A stretch of 64,000 nucleotides of DNA, from NCBI RefSeq assembly GCF_029167375.1, contig NZ_JARFTP010000006.1:62001-126000 (forward strand), read 5' to 3'. Below, in pieces: positions 25,715 to 35,688 of the stretch. The stretch comes from Tsukamurella sp. 8F (GTDB taxonomy: Bacteria; Actinomycetota; Actinomycetes; Mycobacteriales; Mycobacteriaceae). The notes below the pieces were generated by a model. It was given only the letters and a program-made list of their open reading frames with translations. It had not been told where the DNA came from and made no database searches. Position numbers and translations under genes: made by a program. Positions within the stretch are counted from its first letter, which is position 1, and every line of letters starts with the position of its first letter.

Positions 25715-26856
25715 ACCGGACACGAGGAGCGGTATACGGCAAGTCGGGTCGCTGGCTCGCCATGTGGAGCGTCCGTATCGTCGCCATCGCCGCGCTGCTG
25801 TGGGTGCTGTCGAAGGTGATCGGGATGCTGTGGAGCGTCCTCCTTCCGGTGCTGTTGGCCGTGATCGTGTGCACCGTCCTGTGGCCACTCGTGGACCGCC
25901 TGCGGCGCTGGCGCCTGCCGCCCGCACTCGCGACCGCCGTCACGATGATCCTGGCGCTCGCAGTGCTCGCGGGAATCATCGGGGCCATCGCGCCATCGGT
26001 AGTGAGCCAGTCGCAGCAACTCGCGACGCAGGCCTCGACCGGTGTGCAGCATGTGCAGAAGTGGGTTCAGGGTCCGCCGCTCAACCTGGGCGACGAGCAG
26101 ATCAGTCAGTTCGGCGACTCCATAACCTCCAAGTTGCAGTCCAGCGCCCAGTCGATCGCCTCCGGCGTGTTCACCGGCGTCAGTGCCGCGACGTCGGCTG
26201 TGGTCACGGTCGTGATGGTGCTCATGCTGATGTTCTTCTTCCTCAAAGACGGCGACCGCTTCCTGCCCTGGCTCCGCCGTACCGTCGGCGACCCGGCGGG
26301 CGGTCACGTCTCAGAGGTCCTGCGGCGCGTATGGCAGACCCTGGGTGGGTTCATCCGCACGCAGGCGCTCGTCAGCCTGATCGATGCGGTATTCATCGGG
26401 CTCGGCCTGGTCCTGCTCGACGTCCCGCTCGCGTACGCCCTGGCCGTGGTGACGTTCATCGGTGGTTTCATCCCGATGGTCGGCGCATTCGTCGCCGGCG
26501 CCCTCGCGGTGCTCGTCGCCCTCGTGTCGGGCGGCTTCGGCACGGCGCTCGCGGTGCTCGCGGTCGTCATCGCGGTGCAGCAGCTCGAGGGCAATGTGCT
26601 GTCGCCCATGCTGCAATCCAAGTCCATGGACCTGCACCCGGCGGTCGTGCTGCTGTCTGTAGCGCTCGGCGGGACCACGTTCGGCATAGTCGGTGCGTTC
26701 CTCGCGGTGCCCGTCGCCGCCTCCGTCGCCGTCCTCGTGCGGTACCTCGGGGAACGCGTCGACGCGCAGGTCGACGACGGTGCCGACCTCGCACACCCCG
26801 CCCCCGACGACGGGCAACCCGAGGATGCGCCCATCGCCTCTCCTGCGACGGAGTAG
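25711..26856 (+). CDS. AI-2E family transporter (membrane permease)
   Basis: 381 residues from the GTG at 25711, overlapping the alkA stop as GTGA. About eight membrane segments are seen: two near residues 17-50, one at 65-90, then the C-terminal group with LKDGDRFLPWL and FIGGFIPMVGAFVAGALAVL, the family's re-entrant motif. It ends in a charged Asp/Pro tail. The family includes a putative autoinducer-2 exporter and Na+/H+ antiporters, so the substrate is unknown. Coupling to alkA is probably a matter of gene packing, not function. Confidence 0.87.
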   Translation: MNRTRGAVYGKSGRWLAMWSVRIVAIAALLWVLSKVIGMLWSVLLPVLLAVIVCTVLWPLVDRLRRWRLPPALATAVTMILALAVLAGIIGAIAPSVVSQSQQLATQASTGVQHVQKWVQGPPLNLGDEQISQFGDSITSKLQSSAQSIASGVFTGVSAATSAVVTVVMVLMLMFFFLKDGDRFLPWLRRTVGDPAGGHVSEVLRRVWQTLGGFIRTQALVSLIDAVFIGLGLVLLDVPLAYALAVVTFIGGFIPMVGAFVAGALAVLVALVSGGFGTALAVLAVVIAVQQLEGNVLSPMLQSKSMDLHPAVVLLSVALGGTTFGIVGAFLAVPVAASVAVLVRYLGERVDAQVDDGADLAHPAPDDGQPEDAPIASPATE

Positions 26857-26858
26857 AC

Positions 26859-27209
26859 ATGAGTGCCATGAGCGGAGACTGGAGGACGCACCTAGTGGAC
26901 AAGGTGCGGTCCCTCATCAACGAGGCCGAGCCCGACGTCGTCGAGGAGGCCAAGTGGAAGAAGGCGTCCAATCCGGACGGTGTGCCCACCTTCTCGGCCG
27001 ACGGGCTGATCTGCACCGTCGAGACCTACAAGGACAAGGTGAAACTGACGTTCGCCAAGGGCGCGTCCCTCCCCGACCCGACGGGGCTGTTCAACGCGAG
27101 CCTCGACGCGGGCACGCGGCGGGCCATCGATATCCGCGAGGGCGAGCCGCTCGCCGACGACGCCCTCGTCGCGCTGGTCCGCGAGGCGGTCGTCCTCAAC
27201 CGCGCGTAG
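26859..27209 (+). CDS. DUF1801 domain-containing protein
   Basis: 116 residues. The family pattern is seen in VRSLINEAEPDVVEEAKWKK, PTFSADGLICTVETYKDKVK and RRAIDIREGEPLADDALVAL, a YdhG-like fold of unknown biochemistry. The ATG at 26859 lies 2 bp after the previous stop; the ATG at 26868 is an alternative start. It is in the same transcription unit as the transporter. Confidence 0.87.
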   Translation: MSAMSGDWRTHLVDKVRSLINEAEPDVVEEAKWKKASNPDGVPTFSADGLICTVETYKDKVKLTFAKGASLPDPTGLFNASLDAGTRRAIDIREGEPLADDALVALVREAVVLNRA

Positions 27210-27264
27210 CGCCGTCACCTGCACCGACCGAAACCTGTCGGTGGGTCGCGGTAGACAACGAGGC

Positions 27265-28338
27265 ATGAACACCGTGTGCCTACTCGTCGCCACGATCACA
27301 CTCCTGATCGGGGCGATCGTCGGCTGGTTCGCGCACGCTCGGGTTGCAGCCCGCGGGCCGCAACCCGTGCAGGCCGCCGAGCTCGGCGGGGCGATCGGCT
27401 CGCTGGTGATGCCGCTCCGGCAGACCGTCGACGCCCTCGGTCGCAACCTGATGGCAGCGGAGCGCGATCGGGTGGCCGCATTCGCCGGGCTGCGCGAACA
27501 GATCGGGAACGTCGCCCGCACATCCGATCAGCTCCGCGCCGAGACGGTGTCGCTGCGTTCCGCCCTGCGTTCGCCGCAGGTGCGCGGTCGGTGGGGTGAG
27601 TTGCAACTGCAGCGCGTCGTGGAGCTCTCGGGCCTGTCCAGATACTGCGACTTCAGCACTCAGGTCTCGGCGCAGAACGGGCAATCGCGAATCCGGCCGG
27701 ATCTCGTGGTGCATCTAGCCGGCGGGCGCGAGCTGGTCGTCGATTCGAAGGTGCCTCTCGACGCGTACCTCGACGCGGTCGACGCCCCCGCGGCCGAGCG
27801 GCCAGCGCTGCTCGCCGACCACGCCCGCCACGTCCGCTCCCACGTCACCGCACTCACGTCGAAGCGGTACTGGGACGCCTTCGGATCGCCGGAGCTGGTG
27901 GTGATGTTCGTCCCGGCCGAACCGTTCCTCGACGCCGCGCTCGAGGTCGACCCCGAACTGCTCGAGTTCGCGCTGGAGCGCAACGTGGCGCTCGCCACTC
28001 CGACGACCCTCGTCGCCATGCTGCGTGCAGTCGCCCTCGCCTGGCGGCAACACGCTCTCACCGAGGATGCCGCGCGGATCCACGCACTGGGCAAGGAACT
28101 CGGCGACCGGCTGGAGACCGTGAACAATCACTTCGCAGGCCTGGGCACCGCGCTGACCCGCACCGTCGACGCATTCAACACGACGGTCGGCTCCTACAAC
28201 GCGCGCGTCGCCGTCACAGCCCGTCGCCTCGCCGACCTCGATTCCATGCCGAATCGGGCGATTGAGGAACATGAAGGTATCCACACGAGGCCACGCGCGG
28301 TCCCCACGGTGGCGGGTACAGAGTTCTCCCGCGGTTAA
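27265..28338 (+). CDS. rmuC: DNA recombination protein RmuC
   Basis: 357 residues. A single N-terminal membrane helix (residues 4-19) is followed by a coiled region and the RmuC nuclease-like domain, with RGRWGELQLQRVVELSGLS and the catalytic-type motif RIRPDLVVHLAGGRELVVDS before K. RmuC limits DNA inversions and rearrangements. The ATG at 27265 is used; 8 codons of upstream frame lack a ribosome site. It is plus-strand and independent of the transporter by 55 bp. Confidence 0.9.
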   Translation: MNTVCLLVATITLLIGAIVGWFAHARVAARGPQPVQAAELGGAIGSLVMPLRQTVDALGRNLMAAERDRVAAFAGLREQIGNVARTSDQLRAETVSLRSALRSPQVRGRWGELQLQRVVELSGLSRYCDFSTQVSAQNGQSRIRPDLVVHLAGGRELVVDSKVPLDAYLDAVDAPAAERPALLADHARHVRSHVTALTSKRYWDAFGSPELVVMFVPAEPFLDAALEVDPELLEFALERNVALATPTTLVAMLRAVALAWRQHALTEDAARIHALGKELGDRLETVNNHFAGLGTALTRTVDAFNTTVGSYNARVAVTARRLADLDSMPNRAIEEHEGIHTRPRAVPTVAGTEFSRG

Positions 28339-28342
28339 CCGG

Positions 28343-28348
28343 TACGGT
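28343..28348 (+). promoter_or_regulatory. -10 box of the DUF6542 gene
   Basis: TACGGT, 6 nt before the GTG at 28355; it fixes the start of the long Arg-rich protein. Confidence 0.4.
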
Positions 28349-28354
28349 TCATGT

Positions 28355-30166
28355 GTGTCGAAGTTCCAACCGTCGCGCTCCCAGGTACCGATCGATGAAC
28401 GGTCGGTCCTGGCCACAGTGCCTGGACTGCCCTGGTGGGGCGCGATCCTCACCCTTGCGGCGTTCACCGCGCTCGGGGCGTTGCTGTCCGCCGCCGTCTC
28501 GGGCGGGCACATCGGATCGGTATGCATCGCAATCGGAGCGATCGTCGCGGTGCTCGTCATACGCAACCGCGCGCTGTTCACCGCGATCGTCCAGCCGCCC
28601 CTGTTCATGGCGCTCACGATCCCGCTGTACAACTGGCTGACTCTGTCGGATGACAGCTCATCGTCGGCGGCGAAGATCGTGCTGGACGTGGCGCTGCCAC
28701 TGGTGCGGCTGTTCCCGTGGATGTTCTGGATCACGGTCGTAACGGCGGTCATCGGGATCTCGCGCTGGGTCCTCTACCGAGCTGCCACGCACACGGCCCG
28801 ATCGGCTGCGCGCGGCAAGCCGGCATCGGCCCCGGCGTCTGCACGATTGCGGCTCAAGGACATCGCGGCCAAGGCCGAGCCCAAGAGCGGGCGCAGCTCC
28901 TCCCGCACCGTCCCCTCGACCGCCGCAGGCCGTGCCCGGCGCCCTGCGACCGTCGCCGCCGGCGTGGCGGGTGGCGCGGCCACCGCAGTCGCGGGCGCTG
29001 CTCTTGCGGGCAGCGCGGGAGGGACTTCCGAGGCCCGTCCCCAGCGCCGCTCCGCGAAGTCCGAGGTATCGGGTGGAGGGCGCGCTGAGAAGGCACCGTC
29101 CCACGCCAAACGTAAGCCCAAGTCCACCGAGTCCCCGCTGGCGAGGCTGCGGAGGCTGGGCGCCGACCGCACGCCCGACGAGCGGCGCGACGCCCGGCCC
29201 GCGTCCGGCGAGACCGACCGGCCCCGCCGCGGAGGCGACCGCCGCGGCGCACGCGACGAGCACCAGCGGGCGCGGACCGCGATGGCTCGCGACGGCCGCG
29301 AAGCCGCGTCCTCCGGCCGGCCGCACTCGGACCGGCCGACCCGTCGGCCCCGTGACCTGTCCGAGGCGGAGGCGCCTCGCACGCGGCCGCACCGCATCGT
29401 TCCTCCGGGGCTCGCGGACACCCAGATCGTCCCCCCGGTGCGCGACGAGCCGCCCGCGTGGGAGCGGCCCGGCCGTAACCCGGAGTCGCAGCCCAGGGGC
29501 GACCGTCGCGGCCGACCGGCCGCTCCGCGCGCCGACCGTGCCGCGGAGTCCCGTGTCCCGCGCCCGCCAGAGTCCCGCGTCTCCCGCCCGGGCGAGCCAC
29601 GAGGACGCTCGGCGGATCCTCGCCCTGCCGAACCCCGAGGAGCGGCGGCACGCGGCCGCGCGTACGGCCCCGGTCCACGCGGCTCGGAGGCGCCGCGCAG
29701 TGATCCTCGCGAGCCTGGTCCAGCGCCGCGCCGGGAACCGCGCGCCGGCGACCCGCGTCGCGAGGGCGACCGCCGCCCGGTGGCCCCGCGCCCGTTCCCC
29801 GTCGGGTCGGAGCCCGCACGCGACGAAGCCCCGCCCCGTCCCGCTTCGCGCCGGGGCGATGACGAAGGCCGTTCCGAAGGCCGCGGCGGCCGCCGCCGAG
29901 CGCCCGAGGACCGCGCCAGGGATTACCGCCGCGAAGCCCGCGATCTCGACCGCGCCCGTGGCCAGCGCCCCGACGCACCACAGCCGATCCGACCCGATTC
30001 GAGCCGGGAGGCTGCACGAGCCGAGCGTCCCGGCCGCTACGACCACTACAGGTCCCCCCGCTACCGCGGCGAGCCGGATCAGAACTTCCACGACGACTTC
30101 GCGGACCAGGAGCAGGCGCCCGAGCCGCCCCGCCGCGAGATCCGCCGGCACCGCTACAAGGACTGA
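28355..30166 (+). CDS. DUF6542-type membrane protein with long Arg/Pro-rich tail
   Basis: 603 residues. Four hydrophobic segments occupy roughly residues 25-150 (LPWWGAILTLAAFTALGAL first), matching the DUF6542 membrane domain. The remaining ~450 residues are predicted disordered: Arg, Pro, Glu, Gly, Ala and Asp dominate, with many RPAE, RGD and PRR clusters. It is very high in GC on both strands, which makes a long open frame on the opposite strand. The position between ychF and ispH matches the mycobacterial neighbourhood. A tail this basic could bind nucleic acid or the acidic envelope; function unknown. Confidence 0.75.
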   Translation: MSKFQPSRSQVPIDERSVLATVPGLPWWGAILTLAAFTALGALLSAAVSGGHIGSVCIAIGAIVAVLVIRNRALFTAIVQPPLFMALTIPLYNWLTLSDDSSSSAAKIVLDVALPLVRLFPWMFWITVVTAVIGISRWVLYRAATHTARSAARGKPASAPASARLRLKDIAAKAEPKSGRSSSRTVPSTAAGRARRPATVAAGVAGGAATAVAGAALAGSAGGTSEARPQRRSAKSEVSGGGRAEKAPSHAKRKPKSTESPLARLRRLGADRTPDERRDARPASGETDRPRRGGDRRGARDEHQRARTAMARDGREAASSGRPHSDRPTRRPRDLSEAEAPRTRPHRIVPPGLADTQIVPPVRDEPPAWERPGRNPESQPRGDRRGRPAAPRADRAAESRVPRPPESRVSRPGEPRGRSADPRPAEPRGAAARGRAYGPGPRGSEAPRSDPREPGPAPRREPRAGDPRREGDRRPVAPRPFPVGSEPARDEAPPRPASRRGDDEGRSEGRGGRRRAPEDRARDYRREARDLDRARGQRPDAPQPIRPDSSREAARAERPGRYDHYRSPRYRGEPDQNFHDDFADQEQAPEPPRREIRRHRYKD

Positions 30167-30170
30167 GTCG

Positions 30171-30743
30171 TCAGTGGAACGTCTCGCCGCGTTCCAGCAT
30201 GTCGACCAGGTCCGCGATCCGTCGCGCGCGGGTGTCGGCCCGCTTGGCCGTCTCGACGCGGTAGAGGACGGCGTACCGATTCTGCGACGTCAGCCCGGCG
30301 AAGAAGTCGCGGGCACCGGGTCGGGCGTCGAGCGCGGCCTGTAGGTCGGGTGGCACGGTCGCCGCCGCTGGGCCCGCATACGCGGCGTCCCACCGCCCGT
30401 CGGCCTTCGCAGCGTCGACGGCAGCCTGCCCCGCGGGTCGCATCCGGCCCTCGGCCGTCAGCCGCGCGACGTGGTCGCGATTGCGCCGCGACCACGACGA
30501 CCGCCGGGTCCGCGGCGTGAAACGCTGCCGGAAGTAGTCCTCGTCGACGCGGCGCACCTGCCCGTCGATCCAGCCGAAGCACAGAGCCGCATCGAGCGCG
30601 GCCGGGTAATCGATGCTCGCGACGTCGACATGCTTCTTTGCGATACGCAGCCACAGCCCGGGCGACGACGAGTGATTCCGCTCCAGCCAGCGGTAGAACG
30701 CATCGCCGTCGGAGAAGAACTCCTCCGGCAGCTCCGTGGTCAT
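30171..30743 (-). CDS. YdeI/OmpD-associated family protein
   Basis: 190 residues. YdeI motifs are FYRWLERNHSSSPGLWLRIA, ALCFGWIDGQVRRVDEDYF, RFTPRTRRSSWSRRN and a second-domain LTSQNRYAVLYRVETAKRAD. The family is cytosolic, associated with antimicrobial-peptide stress in enterobacteria; the biochemical role is unclear. It lies convergent to the DUF6542 gene and just downstream of ispH on the same strand (6 bp gap), so it may be co-transcribed with ispH. Confidence 0.9.
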   Translation of the reverse strand: MTTELPEEFFSDGDAFYRWLERNHSSSPGLWLRIAKKHVDVASIDYPAALDAALCFGWIDGQVRRVDEDYFRQRFTPRTRRSSWSRRNRDHVARLTAEGRMRPAGQAAVDAAKADGRWDAAYAGPAAATVPPDLQAALDARPGARDFFAGLTSQNRYAVLYRVETAKRADTRARRIADLVDMLERGETFH

Positions 30744-30749
30744 ATGCCG

Positions 30750-31700
30750 CTACGCGCGGGTGCGCGGCCGCAGCTCTCGCGGCAGCGCGAAGACCAGCGT
30801 CTCGTTCGCGGTGGTGACCGTCTCCACCTCGCCGAAGCCCCGCTCGGCGAGGTAGTCGACCACGCCGCGCACCAGGATCTCGGGAACCGACGCACCGGAT
30901 GTGACGCCCACGGTCTCCGCACCCTCGAGCCACGCCTCGTCGATCTCGCGGGCGAAGTCGATCAGGTGGGAGGTCCGCGCGCCCGCCTGCAGCGCGACCT
31001 CGACGAGCCGCTTAGAGTTCGACGAGTTGTTGGAGCCGACCACGATCACCACATCGCAGCGAGGCGCCATCGCTTTCACCGCGACCTGCCGATTCTGCGT
31101 CGCATAGCAGATGTCGTCGCTGGGCGGGTCCTGCAGATTGGGGAACTTCTCCCGCAGTCGCCGCACGGTCTCCATCGTCTCGTCGACGGACAAGGTGGTC
31201 TGCGACAGCCAGATCACCTTGTCCTCGTCGCGCACCGAGACCGACTCCACCGCGTCCGGTCCGTCGACGAGCTGCACGTGCTCGGGCGCCTCGCCCGCGG
31301 TGCCCTCGACCTCCTCGTGACCCTCGTGACCGATCAGCAGGATGTCGTAGTCGTCACGGGCGAACCGCTTCGCCTCCTGGTGCACCTTGGTGACCAGCGG
31401 GCACGTAGCGTCGATCGTGCGCAGGCTGCGGTCGGCCGCGCCGGCGTGCACCGCGGGCGACACGCCATGCGCCGAGAACACCAGCAGCGACCCCTCGGGT
31501 ACCTCGTCCGTCTCGTCGACGAAGATCACGCCCTTCTCCTGCAGCGTGTCGACGACGTGCCGGTTGTGGACGATCTCCTTGCGCACGTACACGGGCGCGC
31601 CGTGCTTCTCGAGCGCCTTCTCGACGGTCTCGACGGCCCGGTCCACGCCCGCGCAATAGCCGCGCGGCTCGGCCAGCAGGACTCGCTTGGCTGAACTCAT
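30750..31700 (-). CDS. ispH: 4-hydroxy-3-methylbut-2-enyl diphosphate reductase
   Basis: Last step of the MEP pathway, making IPP and DMAPP from HMBPP. 316 residues. The [4Fe-4S] cluster cysteines are Cys16 (EPRGYC) and those in DATCPLV and [19 protein letters not shown], the substrate-binding histidine segment, and [14 protein letters not shown] are intact. The ATG at 31700 is 7 nt downstream of TAGCCT, so the transcript is probably leaderless. The synteny with lytB2 (Rv1110) next to xseA-xseB is kept. The cluster needs reduction by flavodoxin/ferredoxin; none is encoded here. Confidence 0.97.
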   Translation of the reverse strand: MSSAKRVLLAEPRGYCAGVDRAVETVEKALEKHGAPVYVRKEIVHNRHVVDTLQEKGVIFVDETDEVPEGSLLVFSAHGVSPAVHAGAADRSLRTIDATCPLVTKVHQEAKRFARDDYDILLIGHEGHEEVEGTAGEAPEHVQLVDGPDAVESVSVRDEDKVIWLSQTTLSVDETMETVRRLREKFPNLQDPPSDDICYATQNRQVAVKAMAPRCDVVIVVGSNNSSNSKRLVEVALQAGARTSHLIDFAREIDEAWLEGAETVGVTSGASVPEILVRGVVDYLAERGFGEVETVTTANETLVFALPRELRPRTRA

Positions 31701-31707
31701 GCCATAA

Positions 31708-31713
31708 AGGCTA
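31708..31713 (-). promoter_or_regulatory. -10 box of ispH
   Basis: TAGCCT, 7 nt before the ATG at 31700. Confidence 0.5.
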
Positions 31714-31760
31714 CGGCACCTGAGCGCCCCCTCGCCGCGCCGATGAGGCACCCTAGACGG

Positions 31761-32435
31761 ATGAGCCGTTTCCCGTTTGTCGTCCGTGTGGCGGTCGGCG
31801 CGGTCGCCGTCGCCGCTGAGAAGGGCCAGGAGCTCGTGACCGGCGCCGTCAGCGCGCCCCTCGTCGTCGGCAGCAAGAGCGCGAGCGCGTTCCTGCGGGT
31901 CCAGCAGGACATCGCAGGCCTCGCTGTGCGCGGCGACGAGGCCATCGACGCCCTGTTCCCCACCGCACCCGAGGAGAAGCCGGCCTGGGCGACCTTCGAC
32001 GACGAGGACGACGTGGAGGTCGAGTTGCCCGTACGGCAGACGACCGTGACCGTCATCGACCCGGAATCGGTACCCGACGTGGCCGACGACACGGACGCGC
32101 CGGCACTGGCAGAAGCCGACGCCGCCCCGGCCGCGCCGGAGCGCGAGGAGAAGCCGACGTTCGATGCGGGACCGCCGTCAGGCCGGTACGCGCTCTACAG
32201 CTCGCCGCCCGCGGAACCCAGCAGCCCGGAACCGAAGGCCGAACCGCAGGTGGACGCACCTGCGGTCGTCACGCGGTTGGACTACACCGAGCTGACCCTC
32301 GCGCAGTTGCGCGGCCGCGTCGGATCCCTGGGCGCCGACGACCTGCGCGACCTGCTCGCATACGAGAAGGCCAACCGCGCGCGGCCGCCGTTCCTGACGA
32401 TGATCGAGAACCGCCTGGAGCGCGCGAGAAGGTGA
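31761..32435 (+). CDS. Lipid droplet-associated protein
   Basis: 224 residues. The N-terminal helix is hydrophobic-amphipathic ([20 protein letters not shown]), as in mycobacterial lipid droplet-associated proteins that coat triacylglycerol inclusions. An acidic, Pro/Ala/Glu-rich middle (residues ~70-165) and a small helical C-terminal domain ([20 protein letters not shown]) follow. Its stop overlaps the xseA start as GTGA (32432-32435). It occupies the position next to xseA that is conserved in the order. The assignment rests on context and overall shape. Confidence 0.7.
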   Translation: MSRFPFVVRVAVGAVAVAAEKGQELVTGAVSAPLVVGSKSASAFLRVQQDIAGLAVRGDEAIDALFPTAPEEKPAWATFDDEDDVEVELPVRQTTVTVIDPESVPDVADDTDAPALAEADAAPAAPEREEKPTFDAGPPSGRYALYSSPPAEPSSPEPKAEPQVDAPAVVTRLDYTELTLAQLRGRVGSLGADDLRDLLAYEKANRARPPFLTMIENRLERARR

Positions 32436-33706
32436 CCTCGCCACAGGGCGCCGGACCCAGCTCACCCGAGCATCCGTGGCCGGTCCGCGTGGTCGCGATG
32501 AAGATCGCGCAGTGGATCGACCGGCTCGGCGAGATCTGGGTCGAAGGCCAGATCACGCAGCTCAACCGCCGCGGTACCGGCACGGCGTTCCTGACGCTGC
32601 GCGATCCGTCCGCCAACATGTCGGTGCAGGTCAGCTGTAATCCTCAAGTCCTGGACCGCTCGGAGGTTCCACTCACCGAGGGCACCCAGGTGATCATGCG
32701 CGGCAAGTTCAGCTACTGGACGGGCCGTGGGTCGCTGTCTCTGCGCGTCACGGAGGTGCGCGCCGTCGGAATCGGCGAGCTGCTCGCCCGCATAGAACGC
32801 CTGCGCCAGCTGTTGCACGCCGAGGGCCTGTTCGACCCGCGGGTCAAACGGCCCCTCCCATTCCTGCCGCGCACCGTTGGACTCGTGACGGCGAAGGCCA
32901 GCGCGGCCGAGCGCGACGTGCGTTCCATCGCAGAGTCCCGCTGGCCCGCGGTGCGGTTCCGCACGCAGTACGCCACCGTGCAGGGGCCGAACGCCGTGCC
33001 ACAGCTGCTCGACGCGCTGCGGGCCCTCGACCGCGACCCGGATGTAGACGTCATCGTGCTCGCACGCGGCGGCGGCAGCGTGGAGGACCTTCTGCCGTTC
33101 TCCGACGAGGCCCTGTGCCGCGCCATCCACGCCGCGACCACACCGATCGTCTCCGCGATCGGTCACGAGCCGGACAATCCGCTCTGCGACCACGCGGCCG
33201 ACGTCCGCGCCGCGACCCCCACGGACGCTGCCAAGCAGGTCGTGCCCGACGTGGCCGCCGAGTCCACCCGCGTCAGGGAGCTGCGCGAGCGCAGTCGCAC
33301 GGCACTGCGCGGGTGGGTGGCGCGCGAGACCCACGTCCTCGCCGCGCTCCGCTCACGACCGGTGCTGGCGGACCCGATGCGTACCGTCGACGCCCGTGCC
33401 GACGACGTAGCGAGGCTGCGCCGGGACGCGCGACGGGACGTGACCCGCCTGATCGACGCGGAGGGCTCCACCGTCGGGCACCTGGCCGCGCGGCTCTCCG
33501 CGCTCGGTCCCGCGGCGACGATGGCCCGCGGCTACTCGATCGTGCAGCGGGTCACGCCCGAGGGTGACAGCCCCGTCGTGCGGTCCGTCGACGAGCTCGC
33601 GCCCGCAACGCAGCTTCGCATCCGCCTACCCGACGGTGCCGCACGCGCCGCCGTCATGGGCGTGGATCGGATACCCACAACCCGAGCCCAGGAGGAGCAA
33701 CAGTGA
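32432..33706 (+). CDS. xseA: Exodeoxyribonuclease VII large subunit
   Basis: 424 residues, start GTG. The OB-fold N-terminus is seen at WIEGQ-like [20 protein letters not shown], then the catalytic domain [20 protein letters not shown] and [20 protein letters not shown]. The motifs for nuclease activity [20 protein letters not shown] are intact, followed by coiled coil and the C-terminal [10 protein letters not shown]. It acts with XseB on single-stranded DNA in recombination and mismatch repair. Overlaps both neighbours by 4 bp. Confidence 0.96.
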   Translation: MTSPQGAGPSSPEHPWPVRVVAMKIAQWIDRLGEIWVEGQITQLNRRGTGTAFLTLRDPSANMSVQVSCNPQVLDRSEVPLTEGTQVIMRGKFSYWTGRGSLSLRVTEVRAVGIGELLARIERLRQLLHAEGLFDPRVKRPLPFLPRTVGLVTAKASAAERDVRSIAESRWPAVRFRTQYATVQGPNAVPQLLDALRALDRDPDVDVIVLARGGGSVEDLLPFSDEALCRAIHAATTPIVSAIGHEPDNPLCDHAADVRAATPTDAAKQVVPDVAAESTRVRELRERSRTALRGWVARETHVLAALRSRPVLADPMRTVDARADDVARLRRDARRDVTRLIDAEGSTVGHLAARLSALGPAATMARGYSIVQRVTPEGDSPVVRSVDELAPATQLRIRLPDGAARAAVMGVDRIPTTRAQEEQQ

Positions 33707-33927
33707 GCGATCCGGAGGAGAAGGACGTCGCGACCCTCGGCTACGAGGAGGCCCGCGACGAGCTCGCGGGCGTCGTGCAGATCCTCGAGCGTGGCGGCCT
33801 CGATCTCGACGAGTCGCTGCGGCTGTGGGAGCGCGGCGAAGCCCTCGCCCGGCGCTGTGAGGACCACCTCGCGGGCGCTCGTGAGCGCATCGAGAAGGCC
33901 ATCGCCGCAAGCGATTCCGAAGACTAG
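33703..33927 (+). CDS. xseB: Exodeoxyribonuclease VII small subunit
   Basis: 74 residues with the XseB signature [40 protein letters not shown], forming the coiled-coil that binds XseA. The GTG overlaps the xseA stop as GTGA (33703-33706). Normal length. The stop overlaps the stop of the convergent DUF4245 gene by 4 bp (CTAG). Confidence 0.96.
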   Translation: MSDPEEKDVATLGYEEARDELAGVVQILERGGLDLDESLRLWERGEALARRCEDHLAGARERIEKAIAASDSED

Positions 33928-34511
33928 CGCGCCAGCGGCGCCTGGTCCTGGACGGCGGTTGCGAGCTGTTCGAAACTCGGCACGGTGGCCGAGCCGGACA
34001 GAGCGAGTGTGACGCCGTCGAGCGGCAGGAGCCACGCATTGCGGCCGTCGCCGCCCGGTCCGTACACCTGCCACGTGCGGTCGCCGACGGGGATCGTGCC
34101 CGCCTGCTTCGTCGTCGCGCCCAGCAGGTATCGAACGAAGGAGTCCGCGGGGCCATCGGATTGCGAGAGCTGCAGGAAGGTCTGGTCCGTCGGCAGGTAG
34201 CCGACGTTGACGACGTTCTGGCCGCTGCCGAGCTGAGCCTGCGACGTCGAGTTCGCCTTCCAGCCGTCGGGGACGGCCTTCGTCACGCCCGGGCCGGCCG
34301 GGGCGCGCACCGGGAACGGCGTGGTATGCGCCACCGCGGTGAGCGTTCCCTGCGCGTCGACGGCGGGCAGCTTGCTGTCCTTCGGGTTGGCCCCGAAACC
34401 GAACTGGAAGTTCCCCGAGGCGAACAGGACGATGAGCGCCAGCACGAGGAGTGGAATGATCGTCAGCGCCAGGTCGCGGGAGTTCTGCAGTAGTCGGGGT
34501 TTGTCGGCCAC
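33924..34511 (-). CDS. DUF4245 domain-containing membrane protein
   Basis: 195 residues, start GTG at 34511. One N-terminal membrane helix (residues ~15-32: [18 protein letters not shown]), then an extracellular domain with [20 protein letters not shown] and [18 protein letters not shown], the DUF4245 pattern. Members occupy this position beside glpX or xseB in mycobacteria (Rv1100) and have no known role. The upstream region towards glpX is divergent, so the promoter lies between 34512 and 34641. Confidence 0.9.
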   Translation of the reverse strand: MADKPRLLQNSRDLALTIIPLLVLALIVLFASGNFQFGFGANPKDSKLPAVDAQGTLTAVAHTTPFPVRAPAGPGVTKAVPDGWKANSTSQAQLGSGQNVVNVGYLPTDQTFLQLSQSDGPADSFVRYLLGATTKQAGTIPVGDRTWQVYGPGGDGRNAWLLPLDGVTLALSGSATVPSFEQLATAVQDQAPLAR

Positions 34512-34641
34512 CCCGCCAGTATCCCCCGTCGGCGAGGTCGCCCGGCCCGCGGGGCGGTCGGCAGGCATGGAAGAATCGCCGGAGGATGAAGCCGCACCCG
34601 GCCAACGGGGGCCGAACGCGCACGGCCGAGAGGGTTGGAAG

Positions 34642-35655
34642 ATGTCTGACGCCGATTCGACGGAGCACCAGCCGGTACGCCCGGATCGCAACCTCGCGAT
34701 GGAACTGGTCCGCGTCACTGAGGCGGGCGCGCTGGCCGCAGGCCGCTGGGTGGGCCGGGGGCAGAAGGAGTCCGGCGACGGCGCCGCGGTCGACGCGATG
34801 CGGCAGCTGGTGTCGACGGTGTCGATGCAGGGCGTCGTCGTGATCGGTGAGGGCGAGAAGGACGAGGCGCCCATGCTCTACAACGGCGAACTCGTCGGCA
34901 ACGGCAGCGGCCCCGAGACCGACGTCGCGGTCGACCCGGTGGACGGCACGACCCTGATGGCGAAGGGCATGCCCGGCTCGATCGCGGTCCTCGCGGTCGC
35001 CGAGCGCGGAGCGATGTACGACCCGTCCGCCGTCTTCTACATGAACAAGATCGCCGTGGGCCCCGAGGCCGCAGGCGTCATCGACATCAACGCGCCTATC
35101 GCAGACAACATCGCGAAGGTCGCCAAGGCGAAGTCCATCAAGGTCACCGACGTCACCTGCACGGTGCTGGAGCGGCCCCGGCACGAGCGGTTGATCGCCG
35201 ACATCCGCGCCACCGGCGCCATTGTGCGGCTCATCTCCGACGGCGACGTCGCAGGTGCCATCGCAGCCGCGCGCCCGGAGGCCAAGACGGACATCCTGGT
35301 CGGCATCGGCGGGACACCCGAGGGGATCATCGCCGCAGCAGCGCTGCGCTGCATGGGCGGCGAGATCCAGGCGACCCTGGCACCGTCGTCGGACGTCGAG
35401 CGCACGCGGCTCGCGGACCTCGGGATCGATCCCACGGTGGTCCTGGGCACCGAGGACCTGGTGCGAGGCGAGCACGTCTACTTCGCGGCCACCGGGGTCA
35501 CCGACGGCGATCTGCTCCGCGGCGTGAAATACCGCGCCGACGGCGCCACCACCCAGTCCATCGTGATGCGCTCACGCTCCGGCACCGTCCGGATGGTCGA
35601 CGCGACGCACCGGCTCACGAAGCTGCGCACCTACGCGCCCATGTTCAGCAAGTAA
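34642..35655 (+). CDS. glpX: Class II fructose-1,6-bisphosphatase
   Basis: 337 residues. Converts fructose 1,6-bisphosphate to fructose 6-phosphate in gluconeogenesis. Metal and substrate sites are [16 protein letters not shown] ([10 protein letters not shown] at 69-78), [16 protein letters not shown] (DPVDGTT at 98-104) and [15 protein letters not shown]. The class II form is the only FBPase of most Mycobacteriales. The ATG at 34642 has GGAAG 2 nt upstream; a longer reading from 34568 cannot be fully excluded. fumC follows 33 bp on, probably as an operon. Confidence 0.96.
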   Translation: MSDADSTEHQPVRPDRNLAMELVRVTEAGALAAGRWVGRGQKESGDGAAVDAMRQLVSTVSMQGVVVIGEGEKDEAPMLYNGELVGNGSGPETDVAVDPVDGTTLMAKGMPGSIAVLAVAERGAMYDPSAVFYMNKIAVGPEAAGVIDINAPIADNIAKVAKAKSIKVTDVTCTVLERPRHERLIADIRATGAIVRLISDGDVAGAIAAARPEAKTDILVGIGGTPEGIIAAAALRCMGGEIQATLAPSSDVERTRLADLGIDPTVVLGTEDLVRGEHVYFAATGVTDGDLLRGVKYRADGATTQSIVMRSRSGTVRMVDATHRLTKLRTYAPMFSK

Positions 35656-35688
35656 CCCCCCATCACAAGAGGAGGCGTCGCAGAGAAG

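Noticed and set aside
28658-30151. A 497-codon open frame on the minus strand inside the DUF6542 gene
   Set aside because: It arises from the GC-rich Arg/Pro codons of the plus-strand gene; the protein looks random and has no ribosome site.
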